From positions 5,691,577-5,755,576 of the forward strand of contig JANVCC010000076.1 in assembly GCA_025345505.1 (NCBI GenBank): 64,000 bases of DNA. Reading direction: 5' to 3'. The notes under the pieces are model-generated. The model did not search any database. It saw only the letters and a program-made list of their open reading frames with translations, and was not told the origin of the DNA. The DNA comes from Todiramphus chloris collaris. Its lineage: Eukaryota; Chordata; Aves; Coraciiformes; Alcedinidae. Both the position numbers and the translations under genes were made by a program. Positions 14,119-27,000 of this stretch are shown piece by piece. The first letter of the stretch is position 1, and each line of letters begins with the position of its first letter.

Positions 14119-14290
14119 GGAATCAAAATTAAAGAAACAAGTCTATGAAGAACCTTGAGTCCCTTTTCAAGGATCAGGAATCAAAATTAAAGAAACAAGT
14201 CTATGAAGAANNNNNNNNNNTTTTCAAGGATCAGGAATCAAAATTAAAGAAACAAGTCTATGAAGAATCTTGAGTGCCTTTTCAAGGATC
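14119..14290. repeat. 58-bp tandem repeat, three visible units, interrupted by an assembly gap
   Basis: The unit begins GGAATCAAAATTAAAGAAAC and ends TTTTCAAGGATCA. Copies start at 14119, 14177 and 14234. Units 1 and 3 differ at only a few bases (CCTTGAGTCCC against TCTTGAGTGCC). The N run sits inside unit 2 exactly where the 11 bases equivalent to CCTTGAGTCCC are expected. The true copy number may be larger than assembled. Confidence 0.95.
14211..14220. other. Assembly gap, 10 N
   Basis: Ten N bases lie inside the 58-bp tandem array. Flanking units suggest 11 bases would complete unit 2 if no further copies are missing. The placeholder length should not be read as a measured size. Confidence 0.99.
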
Positions 14291-17200
14291 TTTATTTCTT
14301 CCAAGTGTTTTCTGTTCTGGTTTTCGTGGGAGAAAAATTGAGTTTTGACTGCTCAGCAAGGTTCCCGTTCTCTTAAATATGGCCCTATGTGTTTAAAGCG
14401 AGGGTATGCGTGGCAGTGGCCCTGATGCTGAGAGACTGAAAATCTTAGTAAGTCTGCTTAAGTGCTTTGTTAGAAAACCAAAAGCCAGTCAGCATGGGCT
14501 GCAGGTGGGTAGAGACGTTGATCTATCAAGTTAGAACTGGGGTTATTGTAACAGCAGTGGTGCACAGGCACGATGGCTCATGGAAGGGCAAAGACTGGAG
14601 ACCGCTTTGCTTGGTCGCCGCTTGTGTTAAGCGGAGCAGGGGGAAACCTTGGCTAGTGCCTGTGTGTGTTATACTAGTGTTGCATTTTGATGGCAGTGGC
14701 TGTCAGTCTGATGCTGTTTTGCTTACCAGAATGTGCAGTTTTTACTGTATTCTGAACTTCATGTATTGTGTGGAAAAGACAGAAAGGAAGGTGCAAATAT
14801 GTATGTGAGCGGTAGCAGGGAGCCGCAGTTAGAGATAAGCCAGTTGCTGGTTTCTTGGTGCTGTAAAAGAAATTAGAACATGGCTGTTTACAGAGAAAAT
14901 ATGTTGAGGTTGCCCTTTTGTTCCAAAGACATCTCTTCCAGCTTGACTTATCTTGCCTAGATTTGATAGCTGCTTGGCAGAAATCTTGGCATTGCTTGGC
15001 ACCAGCAATTCTCTGCTCATCGATGTGAAAGAAATGACTGTTGAAACGCAGAAACGCATAGTTTGGAGCTGTGCTGCTGTTGTCGTTATTCAGCTAATAC
15101 AGTCTGGTTTTTCTTCTTTCTTTCTTTCCAGAGATTAAGGGGAAAAATTGTCAATCTTTCATAAAGCGTGTTATCTTTCTTTCAATTCTGATTAATCAAA
15201 TACAGTCTCTAGCACTAAAAAAGCATGATGGTGTGTGAGACCCACTCTGCTAAACTTACACCCTGCAATTTTCAGGCATTAGTCGCTGCTAAATTGGCAG
15301 AGGGACTGCAGCCAAATATACCTGCATTGCAATTATATCCGCTGGGTTGGTATTTTTGGGAATGGCCACCTAGGCCAATGAGACTTGAAATTAAAATTAA
15401 CCCTTAATGGCGACATACTGAACCTGCTGTTTCATTAGTGTATGCATCAAGGCTCTTGAGAACTTCTGTTATGGCTGGTCTCAGGTGCTACTGCAAGTGA
15501 GAATTCTTGCTTCTCTGGAAGCTTGGGGGGAAAAAAAAAAATAAATTGGCATATCTAAGAACTTAGTGCATCCTAAGTTTCAGTTTGATTTTGTGTAAAA
15601 AAAAAAAAAAATGTAACCTACCTTTGAGCCAGGTATATAGGCATTTAGACAATAAAAACTTGATTATTGAGTATGTAGAGGCCACTATTTTTTTTCCTGG
15701 GCACCTTGAGTTCTCTGGGTTCCTGAAGTGGTACGGACTTCTGTTTTTGTTGAAAATTCCCAGGGAATTCCTGATATCTCTCTGTTCCTTCCAGTCCCCA
15801 CCTGTGTAATCCTGCAGGTGACTCCCCAGCTCATCGGTTTGCACCACAGCTCTCCCAGCCTTTGCCAGTTTGAGACTCTCTGTCTGGACATGTTTTTTGC
15901 CCCAGCTACTTACTTCAGGAAGTATACTTTGTGGCATCCATAAATATGATGGATGCCAAGAGGAATGTGGAACTTTCAGGGTTTGTTTAACCAGCAAAAT
16001 GGTGCATGGGGTTATAGCAAGGCTTTAGAGATCTCCTGAGTTTTGATTTGGCTCAGTGGAAGAATACCTGATGCAAAAAATGCTGAATGAAGCCTTAGAA
16101 GGTGAGAATGGTTTTGTAGTTTACCAGAAAATTAATTTAGTTAACTTGGAGTTTGTCCTGAGATTGAGCCACTTGAGTACAACATATTCATGTTTGGAAG
16201 CTGCAAGTGGCTGAAGTAAGACATGCAAAATATCTGCTTTAGGGGCTGAAGTATAGAAATGGTTATTCTTTCAGCTAGAGTGTACTGCGAGGCTTCTATT
16301 TGAGACTTTTTGTCTAATGGGCACTTTGGGTAGAATGGCATAATTTTCATAATTCTGTTTTCTTCTTTTGAGGCCAGGATAGACTTTTAAAAAAACAGGT
16401 GCTACTTTTCTTTTTTGGAAGCTATTCAAAGGATTTTAGGAAATAAAGGTAAACAGAATTGGCAGGAATCAGAGAAGCAGGAAAAAGTGGGAGAAGGAAG
16501 AAAGGTGATACACCACACAGGCTAACTTCTGGACTATTTCTTCTGTGGCCTTCTCCAGAGACATTGACCACAGTTGCCTCCACTGCTCCTGGGGAAACAT
16601 TCATTTTTCTCATGCACGCATCTAAAGTTTTTCTCCTTTTTGTTAAATCCTCCTTTGTTTTTCATTCCAGTACTCTTCACAATTTGCTATGCTGGTAAAC
16701 GCTGCAGCTGTTGAAAGAGCCAAAATCCAAGATTGCCTCTACTGCAAACAACCCCCTGATTGTACTGCTAGCTTGGAAATAGATTGTAATGTATGGTGTG
16801 TGTGGATGGTACCCTGCTGGGTCTGTATTTGCGAGAAAGACTTGGTCACCAGTGTCTTACAGAAGGATTGCACAGCCACAGTTTACACCTTGCATTGTGT
16901 GATCTGCATGGGGACTCTGTGTACGTTCATCTACAATGGAAAACCATCACTTCTCTTGGCTAGACCTTTCTGGTACAATGAACAAGTGAAATAGAGAAGG
17001 TGAAACTAAACTCATGTGAAAAGAAAAAGCCTCTTCCTTCGATATAATCCCTACCACGTATCTTCCTAACAGCATGTTTCTCATTGACAAAATGCAAATG
17101 CCATTTATTTTTCTGTTATTGATTTGTTTACAGAAAGCAGCAGAAATCTAATCTGTGCAGCAAATACTGAATCACTTTATCTTCTATATAAATTTTTATC

Positions 17201-20200
17201 GTTACTGTATAAAGCACATCAGAGAGCTCAGTTTGAATAGGAGAAAATCATGCTTTAGGTAGGTGGTTATAAAAGCTGTTATTTTTCACTTGAAGTGATT
17301 ATTTTCTAGGTCTCTGGTAGTGATTATGGGAAATTCCCAGCTTCAAATAAATAACCCGTTGCATACATCTGTCATTCCTAAGCCTCATCTTCTGCCCTGA
17401 CTTAACTCTGAGGCTTGCCTAGTGGAGAACATGTGACCAGAGCTACAGGAAAAGGGCAAATGCGCACCATGTTTTATAAAGAAAACTCTCAAGTCAAAAG
17501 TAGTGGCAAAATCTCTTCAAATAGACCTAGGCTTTGTGAGGCTTGTGTGAGACCTAAGCTTTGAAGAGGCTTGTGTCCTGTGATGTCTCACTGTTGAATT
17601 AGACTGGTACTTTAGCAGTGATCTCCAGAATATTGTGAGAGTGGTGTGGCATCCTGCATGGTCTAAAGGGTGTCATCATGGCTGTGCCATGGCTTGTCGT
17701 GTTTTCAGTATAGGACAGATGAAAATTGGCCGAATATAACCCAACCCTTTGAAATCAAGGCTCTAGTTTGACTTATGTTGCAATTTATTTCTTTTTCCAA
17801 AGTTGTATATGTCCATTTCTGTGTTATCATTGTGTCTGGAGAGGAATGCGTTGCCTTTCCCTTTGGAGATTCAGGGATGTTCTAAGTTCCCTTCGTACTG
17901 TGTTTTGTCAGTCGACCCACGTCGTCTTCACATATGCCTTCTTTTTAGTCTCTTATCTGTTCATTAGATTGGCATTCCTGTTTGAAGAGGTTGTCATCTA
18001 TTTCCAGGTAATGCTTCTGTTTAGGATCAGTACCCCATCTTCACTGGCCGTGTGCTGTCACTAGCACCTAGTACAGTCGCTCTCCTCTTCTTAAGCTGTT
18101 GCTTTTCATCGACGCTGATTTTCTGCTAATTCTTCTCCTAAATTTAACTGTTGCCTCAATGTATTGTTTGGAAAAATATTCTTGTTCCTCGTCCAGATTT
18201 TTTTTAGGTGCCTCGGGAGAGAAGTTTTCTGGTCTTGTTTTCTGTTCTTAGGGCAAGACTTCAAAGCAGGAGCTGAGTTGCCTTCCCAGAGTAGGGAAGT
18301 CTGCAGATCTCGCTGTTTCTGTCTAGATTAAAATCATGCTTATCTGTCATCCATCTCCTTGCACTTGGAAATTAGCTCACTGTTGTTGAGTGAGAGGTTA
18401 TGAGTTTTTTCCTTATTGTTAAGAACGTTGTTGATGTTTTGTTTAGTTACTCTGGCCTGCATCCTGACCCCTGACCTTTCTTGGACTTGACCCCTCTGTG
18501 GAGCCTCATATCCCAGCTGTGCCTTGCAGGCTCTCTGCGGTGTGGCCCTTTCATGTAGTTGCACATCCAGAGTTCTCCCCTTGTTACCAATACCATGGCT
18601 TACTTTCCCCGCTGCGATGTGCTGTATCAACACACAGCCAGATCCTAAATGCATAAATTACTCTCCTGGTATCATCAGGAGGACGTTGTTGTTATAACTT
18701 CATCTTGTTTTGCTTTCTCCACCATGCTTACCCAGAGAGTTTGCTTTCAGAGCCCTGCTTGTTCTGTCTCTAGCACACCAATTAAATGGTTAATCATTGG
18801 TAAGATGTCAGGGGGGGCTACCGGCCTTCACCACCTATGTGCTTGCTGAGGCACAGCATTGGTATGTCTGGTTCTGACATGCAGCTTTCCTTGCTGGCCA
18901 AGACTTTTTTGATATGAAGCTGCCAAGATAATTACTGCTCTTGAAAACTTTCTTCTGCCGCTTAAAGAAGGAATTGCAGCATAGTTGTTAAGGACAAGAA
19001 ACTCTATTAGACTAAGCGATGTCTGTTGGAGTTGAAAATGGCAGCAGTGTTTTGGATTTTAGATTATCTGGTTGAACCAGAGAAAAGGCTACAGTCCTTG
19101 TCTTGCTCTTAACCAAGGAGTGTGTTTCTGCAGCAGCATAAGGTGTTTGGGCTGTCCCTCCTTCCAGGGCATGTTTGTTCCTCTGCCTTTCTTCTGTGCT
19201 GGCAGATGCTCTCGAAACTTTGTTGTGGGTTGATTCAGACAGTGCTGAAAGTTAGCTTTTAAAGCTTGCTGACCACCTGTGCTGGAGTGTATGCAACTGG
19301 GCAGTAAGAGGGAAGACAGGAATTTATGCTGGGATGTAGAAAGGGTTAATGTGTCCAGCATTAGCTGTGAATTCCAAAGGACTTTTTATGTCCATAAGTT
19401 ATGGCAATCTTTAACTGCTGCCATAGTGAAATTGTTGTAGAGCAACAGGCATAAGAGATCATTTTTTTTTTTCCAAAGAATTATCACTGACATTTACAGC
19501 CTTAAAGAAAACTTCTGCCCCTCCTTGTGATTACTCCTTGTTGGAGCACTTGATCATTGTATGGCACAGTGCAGCTTGCATGAGGGGAAACAAACTAGTA
19601 GTGAAGTCAGTTGTTTTCTGCAGACTGTGAGGCTTTTTCTTACCTCGAGTAATTTCTTACATTCTCACCTTGGAGAATCTGCCCAGATAGTAAGGCTGAA
19701 TATCCCAGTGTTTGCACAGCCAGCCATCATCTCTAAAGGCCCCTAAGTACAGGTAATTCAGTACACGTTTTTAAGCAAGAAAATGTGGTTAACAGCAGCC
19801 TTTTGTGACCTCTTGCATCTGCATAATGAAGGGGAAAAAAAAAAAAAAGCCCTTGCAGAAACAAGTCTCAAAGAGCAATGAAAACCCTTTGATCTCTTGA
19901 AGTAAATTTTTAGATTCTGTGGCTGGGAAACTAGGCTTTTACTGATGTGGAGTATTGTGTGAGGAAATTTAAACCTAGCCCCATCCATTTGTTAGGAAAA
20001 CAAACCAAGAAATCCCCCCCAAAGTGGTCTTTGTTGAATGGAATTTCTGTTCATCACTCCTGTTGTAGGTTGTTGCTTTAAATTTGATTGATTTTGCACA
20101 TTGAATTCACTTTTGTTTTGGACCTGAAGTTTGATAGGTATTGGTTGGCCAATCGTTTTCTTTACCAGCTTCTTTCAAATGTAAGTACCTGAACTGAACT

Positions 20201-20244
20201 GACTGGGTGGTGTCCCTCATGGAGAGGGACCTTGTTCTGATAAG

Positions 20245-20872
20245 TTATCCATGGAACAGCAATGTGCCCTTGTGACCAGAAGGCCAATGGTGTCCTGGGG
20301 TGCATTAAGAAGAGTGTGTCCAGCAGGTCGAGGGAAGTTCTCCTCCCCCTCTACTCTGCTCTAGGAGACCACATCTGTAGTACTGTCTTCAGTTCTGGTC
20401 TCCCCAGTTCAAGAGGGACAGTGAAAAATACTAGAGAGAGTCCAGTGGAGAGCTACAAAGATGATGAAGGGACTGGAACATCTCTCTTAGGAGGAAAGGC
20501 TGAGAGCCCTGGGGCTGTTTAGCCTGGAAAAGAGAAGCCTAAGAGGGGATCTTATGAATGTTTACAAATATCTGGAGGGTGGGTGTCAAGTAGAAGGGGC
20601 CAGTCTCTTTTCAGTTGTTCCCTGTGACAGGACAAGAGTTAATGGTAGCAAGGTGAAACACAGGAAGTTCCACCACAACATGAGGATAAACATCTTTACT
20701 CTGAGAGTGACAGAGCCCTGGAACAGGCTGCCCAGAGGAGTTGTAGAGTCTCCTTGTCTGGAGACTTTCAAGACCCTTCTGGGTATGTTCCTGTGTGGCA
20801 TGCCCTAGGCGTTCCTGTGTTGGCAGGGGGGTTGGACTTGATCTCTCCAACCCCTACCATTCTATGATTTCT
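20245..20872 (+). mobile_element. CR1 3' portion, about 0.63 kb
   Basis: The copy starts near the ORF2 segment equivalent to QQCA..AKKANGILGCIK. It continues through sequence equivalent to SRSREVLLPLYSAL and through RVTEPWNRLPRGVVESP. It ends GTTGGACTTGATCTCTCCAA followed by the ATTCTATGATTTCTA tail. The frame is broken several times (open pieces at 20262-20522 and 20554-20808), so no product is expected. Its 3' end wording differs from the copy 1.5 kb downstream, suggesting a different CR1 subfamily. Confidence 0.92.
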
Positions 20873-22817
20873 AATGGTTCTGCAGCCACACCGCAAAAAT
20901 CCCAAATACAACTTCAGTTCAAACTGTCGTTCTTTATTCCTTTTCTTGCCCATCCTATCATTTAATTGAACGATACATTCTTTAATCTTGGCAGTCACTT
21001 TGTACAAGATTTACTGTCCAGTTCTGCTGTTTGTCCTTACCGGTTTACACAAGCTTATGATTTATGCTGGGGGATGCTGTCGGAAGCATCCTGTTGCCAA
21101 GGAAAATGTTAGACAAAGAGGGCTGTGTTTGCTGAGAGAACAAGTAGATAAAACCTGGACATAACAGCAGAAAGTAACTCTATACAGATCTGTATGTAGC
21201 AGTGTGGATTCATATCACATGAATATTTAAAGGCTGGATTTATGGGTGACTGATTAGACTCTGCACTGCAAGAGCATTTTAAAATTTCATGTTCTGTTGT
21301 GTTTTGTAGACAGAATGTAATTGTCTCAGCAGCGTGTGAAATAAGGGCAAATTTGTATTGAATCCGTAGGAAAAATCATTGAATAAACTACGACTTATTA
21401 GTAATACTTCTCCCACCTTCAAGGTGTTTATCTGTCCATATGAGACTGTATTTCTTTTCTTTCCTCCCTATCAACAAGTCATTCAAGATTAGTGCTTAGA
21501 CTTCCTCCTCTTGAAGAAAGAAGATAAGATTCAGCTTGGAAATCTTATCACTGGGTGGATGTTGGCCATGAGTACATTTCTCTTACCCTATCTTATCAGC
21601 AGAGTAAGCAGTGAGATGAGACTGGTGGAGGAAGAGTTTCAGTGTTAAGAGTTGTTGTAGGCAGAGCAATGTAAATACCTCCCTGGCAGTGACTGCTATC
21701 ATTTAACTTTCCAGTCTGCTCCCCCTGCCTGCCCCGATAAAAGATGATTTGGTTCCTGCAATGGATCACACCAGCAGCCAGAGCTGACGTTGCAACCCAC
21801 AAAAGCCCTGTTTCTTTAGAAAGCCTTTCAGATATCTCTGTTTTAAGTAAGCTGACATTTAAAAGCTGTGAAAATCAAGTGGGTTTTTTTTATCTTCCAA
21901 AATGATGGTGGGTAATGATTTGAGCATGAGGCCAGGATATTTCTGCAGTCACACACAGGAGGGAGTTCGATACAAGGATTTGATATTAACGGTCATTTGG
22001 GGCACCCGAAAGAAGACTGAGATTATTTACTCTGTTTATCCTCTATACATCCATGCCCTGTTGAGAATAATTCAGGTTGTGTTTTCAGGGTCACTAATCC
22101 CAGGAGGCCAGACAGTGCAGGTTTGATGCCTCCAGTGTGTGGATCTCTGGTTTGGTGAGATGTGGCAGTGTTGTCTGTGGGAGGACAGCTGATCCTCTAT
22201 TGATCTTCAAGTTTACCAAGGCAAAGTTAGGCCTCCTTCCCTTTTTAAAAACACAAGCTTTTAGGGAGTAACTGACAGATTAATATGAGGTTCTTCAGTG
22301 TGTAAGGTGCTTGTGCTTTATTGCTACTGCCATAAAAGACAATAAAAAATGTTTCTATAAATACATGAAGGAGAATCTCCAGCCTTTTTTGGATGCAGGG
22401 AGAAACAGAGTGACCAAGGCTTAGGTACTAAATGCCTTCTTTGCCTCACTCTTTAATAGTTAAGACCATTTCTCTGAATGTCCAGCCCCTTGAGATGGAA
22501 GACAGGGACAAGGAGCAGAATGAAGCCCCCATAATCCAAGAGGAAATGGTCAGTGACCTATTACACCAGTTAAATGGAAACAAGTCTATGGGGCCCTATG
22601 GGATCCATAGGGGTACTAAGGGAGCTGGTGGAAGTGCTCACCAAGTCGCTTTCCGTCATTTACTAGCAGCCCTGTCTAGCCAGGGAGGTGCCAGTTGATT
22701 GGAGGTTACCAAATGTGATGCTCATTTACAAGAAGGGCCAGAATTGAGATCTGGGGAACTACAGGCCTGTCAGTCTGACCTCAGAGTGGGGAAGGGTTAT
22801 GGAGCATGTCATCCTGA

Positions 22818-23235
22818 GTGCCATCATGCGGCACATACAGGACAACCTGTATGTGCTGCATGATCAGGCCCATTCAGCATGGGTCCTGCTTGACAAACCT
22901 GATCTCTTTCTATGACAAGGTGACCTGCTTGGTGGATGAGGGAAAGGCTGTGGTTGTTGTCTATCTAGACTTTAGTAAAGCTTTTGACACTTTCTCACAG
23001 CCTTCTCTTGGGGAAACTGACTGCTCATGGCTTGGACAGGCATACTCTTTGCTGGGTAAAACTCTGGCTGGTTGGCCAGGACCAGAGGGTGGTGATGACT
23101 GGAGTTAAATCCAGTTTGCTGCTGGGCACAAGTGGTGTTCCCCAGGGCTCAGTACTGGGGCCAGTTCTGTTTAGTATCTGTATCAACGGTCTGGATGAGG
23201 GGATTGAGGCACTCTCAGTAAATTTGCAGATGACA
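22818..23235 (+). pseudogene. CR1 ORF2 reverse transcriptase core, frameshifted
   Basis: The palm-domain motifs of a CR1 reverse transcriptase can be read, but not in one frame. Motif A (LDFSKAFDT) and the active-site box [10 protein letters not shown] share one frame. Motif B ([15 protein letters not shown]) between them lies in the next frame, so at least two compensating indels separate them. The catalytic aspartates of both boxes are still encoded. The enzyme would copy its own RNA at a nicked target if intact. This copy cannot make it. Confidence 0.88.
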
Positions 23236-23397
23236 CCAGGCTGAGTGGGTGTATCAGTCTGCTTGAATGTAGAGAGGTGCTACAGAGAGACCTGGCCAGG
23301 CCAGATTGATGGACCAAGGCCAGTGGGATGAGGCTCAACAAGGCCAAGTGCCGGGTCCTGTACTTGGGTCACAACGACACCCTGCAGTGCTACAGGC

Positions 23398-24045
23398 TTG
23401 GGGAAGACTGGCTGGAAACTGCCGGTGGAAAAGAACCTGGGAGTGCTGATTGACAGCCAGCTGAACAGGAGCCAGCAGTGTGCCCAGGTGGCCAAGAAGG
23501 CCAACAGCATCCTGGCTTGTATCAGAAACAGTGTGGCCAGCAGGAGGAGGGAAGCAGTTACACCCTTGTACTTGACACTGAAGAGGCCACATCTTGAGTA
23601 CTGGCTTCAGTTTTGGGTCCCTCTCTCTGAGAAAGATACTAAGGTGCTGGAGAGTGTCCAGAGAAGGGCAACAAAGCTGGTCAAGGCTCTAGAGCACAAG
23701 TCTTATGAGAAGAGGCTGAAGAAACTGGGGTTGTTCAGCCTGGAGAAAAGGAGGCTCAGGAGAGACCACCTTGCTCTTGACAACTGCCTTAAAGGAGGTT
23801 GGTCCCAGGAGAAGGTTGGTCTCTTCTCCCACGTAACAAGTAACAGGACAAGAGGAAATGACCTCACGTTGCACCAGAGGAGGTTTAGGCTGGACATTAG
23901 GAAAAATTTCTTCCTTGAAAGGGTTATCAAGGCCTGGCTCAGGCTGCCCAGGGCAGTGGTGGAGTCCCCATCCCTGGAGGGATTTAATAGATGTGTAGAT
24001 AAGATGCTTAGGTATCTGGTTTTGTGGTGGACTTGGCAGTGTTAG
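23398..24045 (+). pseudogene. CR1 ORF2 C-terminal region (thumb and tail), open 215 codons
   Basis: This open stretch has CR1 C-terminal hallmarks: [20 protein letters not shown], then [55 protein letters not shown], and [14 protein letters not shown]. It begins with a TTG rather than an ATG, so it is the end of a broken polyprotein and not a gene in its own right. It lies downstream of the RT core, with a frameshift near 23395-23405. The stop at 24043-24045 falls close to the usual ORF2 end, with the 3' UTR and tail following. Confidence 0.9.
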
Positions 24046-27000
24046 GTTTACGGTTGGATTTGATGATCTTAAAGGTTTTTTCCAACTAAAACAATTCTGT
24101 GATACTTCTATTCATCTGATGCTAGTTACGCTGTAACTTGATTTACTTCAAAGCATGGTCTGAATTGAAGAGGCTAGCATACTGAACTTTGTCATAAGGG
24201 TGCTGCAGAGAAATCTTTCCTCAAAGATAGAGAGGCTGAGCAAAACACGTTAAAATACTCTTCTGAGATGCTAAAATCAATTATCTTTCCTCTATAGATG
24301 TGTCTAGCTTGTAATGTGATCTGAGAGGTGACTTACTGTTGCCCTTCATTGTAGGGTAGCTGATGTATAGTAAAGAATGTACTGCATGAGTGGTTCATGA
24401 AGAAGTTGGATTCTTTTCTATATGCACAGATTCTGTCTTCTATTAAGAAGGATGTTGAAAGTTACTCAATATGGAGGGTGTAAAGTCATTTATTCATTTG
24501 CTTTTAGTGTGTTTGAATATAGAAATTACATCTTTATTTGTTGTCCTTCCTTGCTGTTTTTGCTGCTGTCCCTCTGAAGGTGCTCAGGTGCATTTTTTTG
24601 ATGTGTGTTTATATTGCTTACCTTTTTGCCACCAGCACTCCTGTGTTCTTCCATCAAATTAAAGCTTGAAGTTAAATTCAAAAGGTACACATTTCTATCT
24701 GGGGAACATCTGGTATTAAAAACATCAGATGCTAGCCTGGTTGCAGTCAAGGCAAAGTTCCATGCAGTAGTGTCTCTTGGGAAACAGCGCTGTGATGCTG
24801 TGTAAGGGTCTAAGCCAAACCACTGGTGCTAATTGAGACAGGAGAGACAGGAGCTGTTTCGGAGACAGGCAGGTCTGTCATGCAGGCTTGTGAAGAATTA
24901 CTGTTGTTCTCTGATTCTGAAGCTGGACTTCCAAATAGTCTGAATGCTGGGACTGTGCCTTCAGCTAAGATGTGAAAAGACAAGCGGTCCTGTTAAGGTG
25001 CTTGTGTTGGGAGTAGAATTGCTGGGGGGGACTTTAAGGGAGGAAAGCCGCCACCCCGGGACTCGAAGCACTGCTAAAGGAATTCTCTTCTGAAGAATGA
25101 AAGCCACAAGTCAGTGGTGGCCACTGTCTGTCATTTGAAAGCTTTAATGGTCTGTAAATAACTGTGCTCACTGCCATACTGAAATCTGAAACATGAGTTT
25201 CTGGTGCACCAGAAAACTAAATGAATCCCCTAAAGTCTGCTGGTCTTACCTTTCCACTTTTCTGTGCTACTTCAGTGAATATCCTGTAGACTTATGTAGC
25301 AGCTGTGCAGCAACACTTTCTGTCCCTGCCTTTGTTCTGCTTAACAAGATGTATGAATGTATACCTGACTTTAAGCTGCATGGAAGTTATGGTGATGAAG
25401 ATGCTGACTGTGGAGGTGATGTGCAGACAGTAACTGGTTGGATTTACTCTGTCAGAGGAGGCTCCCTCTGGACTTAGTGTTTCCAGGACATCACTGTGGT
25501 GTGGAGGGGGCTGCCTGCTTTTGTTCACTGCTGTGGAATATTTTTTCTGACAGTGTCTCCTGCTTTTTTGAGAGATAAGTTAGATAGTAATAACCTGTGA
25601 GTAAGATGAAATGATTAGAAGAGAGTCGCTGTTCAATAACATGAACATGACAATTGGTGGAATATGTTATTTATATTTTAGGTCTTTTTTTTTTTTTCTG
25701 GAGTGTGTTAACTTTCTGTTTTAAGTACCTGGAGATAATAGCTAAGCTCTTTTGAGAGCCTGAGGAACACAGAATTATGGAAAATGTTTCCATTCCAGAG
25801 GGTGTTAATTATTAGAGGGTTCTGTCTAAGTGCATGCCCTAATTCATTGCACAGTAATGGTTTTCGTAGTTTGCTTAAAATCATTGTGGGGGGAGGAACT
25901 GGAGAGGAGTCTGTGATAAACAAAGCAATTTGGAGTATCGATCTTGCTTCAGGAGTTGGGTGGATGAGTCATTCTGAGTTGGTCTTCTGCAGTACGTTTT
26001 CTTGGGGGATTGAGGGCAAGCAGAATGGGGAAAGTATTTTGTAAAGATAACCATTTAGACAGGTGGCCATTACATTAAAAAAAAAGGGGAAAAAAAAAAA
26101 AGCTTGGGGTCAGGTGCTGACCTCTTTTGTCATGACTATCCAGGAGTCCCCACTAACCAAAATTAGGGAGAAACATAGCCATGTTATGACTCCGTTGCCT
26201 TGCGGAGGAACATAGGCGTTATTCACCCCAGGGGCTCAGCTTCGTCATTCCTTTAGTCCTGTCTGGAGCAGCGTATGCACTTCTTGGAGTTAAATGCTTA
26301 AATTCATAAGTAAATGAATTGGACTCATTCTTGCTGCTCTCACAGTTCAGGCACAAGCTCTGTATTTTTCAGGCAGAATGTCAGCTTGGCTTGGTTGTCA
26401 GGAGACTGGAGTAGTGTGATAGGACACATGAGCTTGTTATCTTCTCCTTCACCCCTACTCTCCTTTAATTTCTCTTAGGTATAGCTGTTTGATACAAATA
26501 ATCTTGTTTCACTCCTGTTGGCAAGTAATTATAAGTATATTGCTAAAGCAGAGACTGGGATCGTGAAATACAAGTTCTGTCCCAAGATCTGTTACAGTTC
26601 TTCTGTGCTATTGTGTGTAAATCCTTTAGTCTCCTATTTTTGTGAAGCCAAAAATCATATCCTCAGGGCTGTGTTATAGCAATACATCCCTCAGAGGTAT
26701 TAAGGGTGAGATATATTTACCTCTGCTGTATCTGTAAGAAAGCAGTCTGGTTGGGTAGCTTTAGTTTGGATAAGAACAGTGTGTAATATCCATTTGACCT
26801 TTTTGCTAGGGAATGCTTCTGTTTTGAGGTGCACCCAGTTTGGAGCTGTGTTCTCTTTGCACTGTTAATGGTCCACAGCCTGCTTCTCTTCCTCTTTCTA
26901 ACTGTGCTGAGAGCCTGCATGCCTAGGAGATGCGTGTATTTTTGGTGTGTACTGGAGCCACTGCGCTTGAGACAAGCAAATGTGGGGGCTCAAGTGAAAC

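Larger units (their letters stand above)
22330..24105 (+). mobile_element. CR1 with most of the reverse transcriptase region, about 1.8 kb
   Basis: This is the longest CR1 copy fully inside the window. It begins in the region between endonuclease and reverse transcriptase (NKKCFYKYMKENLQ-like). It then shows RT landmarks in order: CLTNLISFYDKV, motif [11 protein letters not shown] near 22958, motif [15 protein letters not shown] near 23124, the catalytic FADD box at 23223-23234, and the C-terminal thumb region. It ends GGTTGGATTTGATGATCTTA and AATTCTGTGATA. The landmarks fall in different frames, so the gene is broken by indels and stops. The element lacks ORF1 and the endonuclease, consistent with 5' truncation at insertion. 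Confidence 0.95.

Noticed and set aside
15563-15997. Minus-strand open frame of 144 codons
   Set aside because: It crosses an A-homopolymer region, giving a run of Phe codons, and has no recognisable protein family. It is likely chance.
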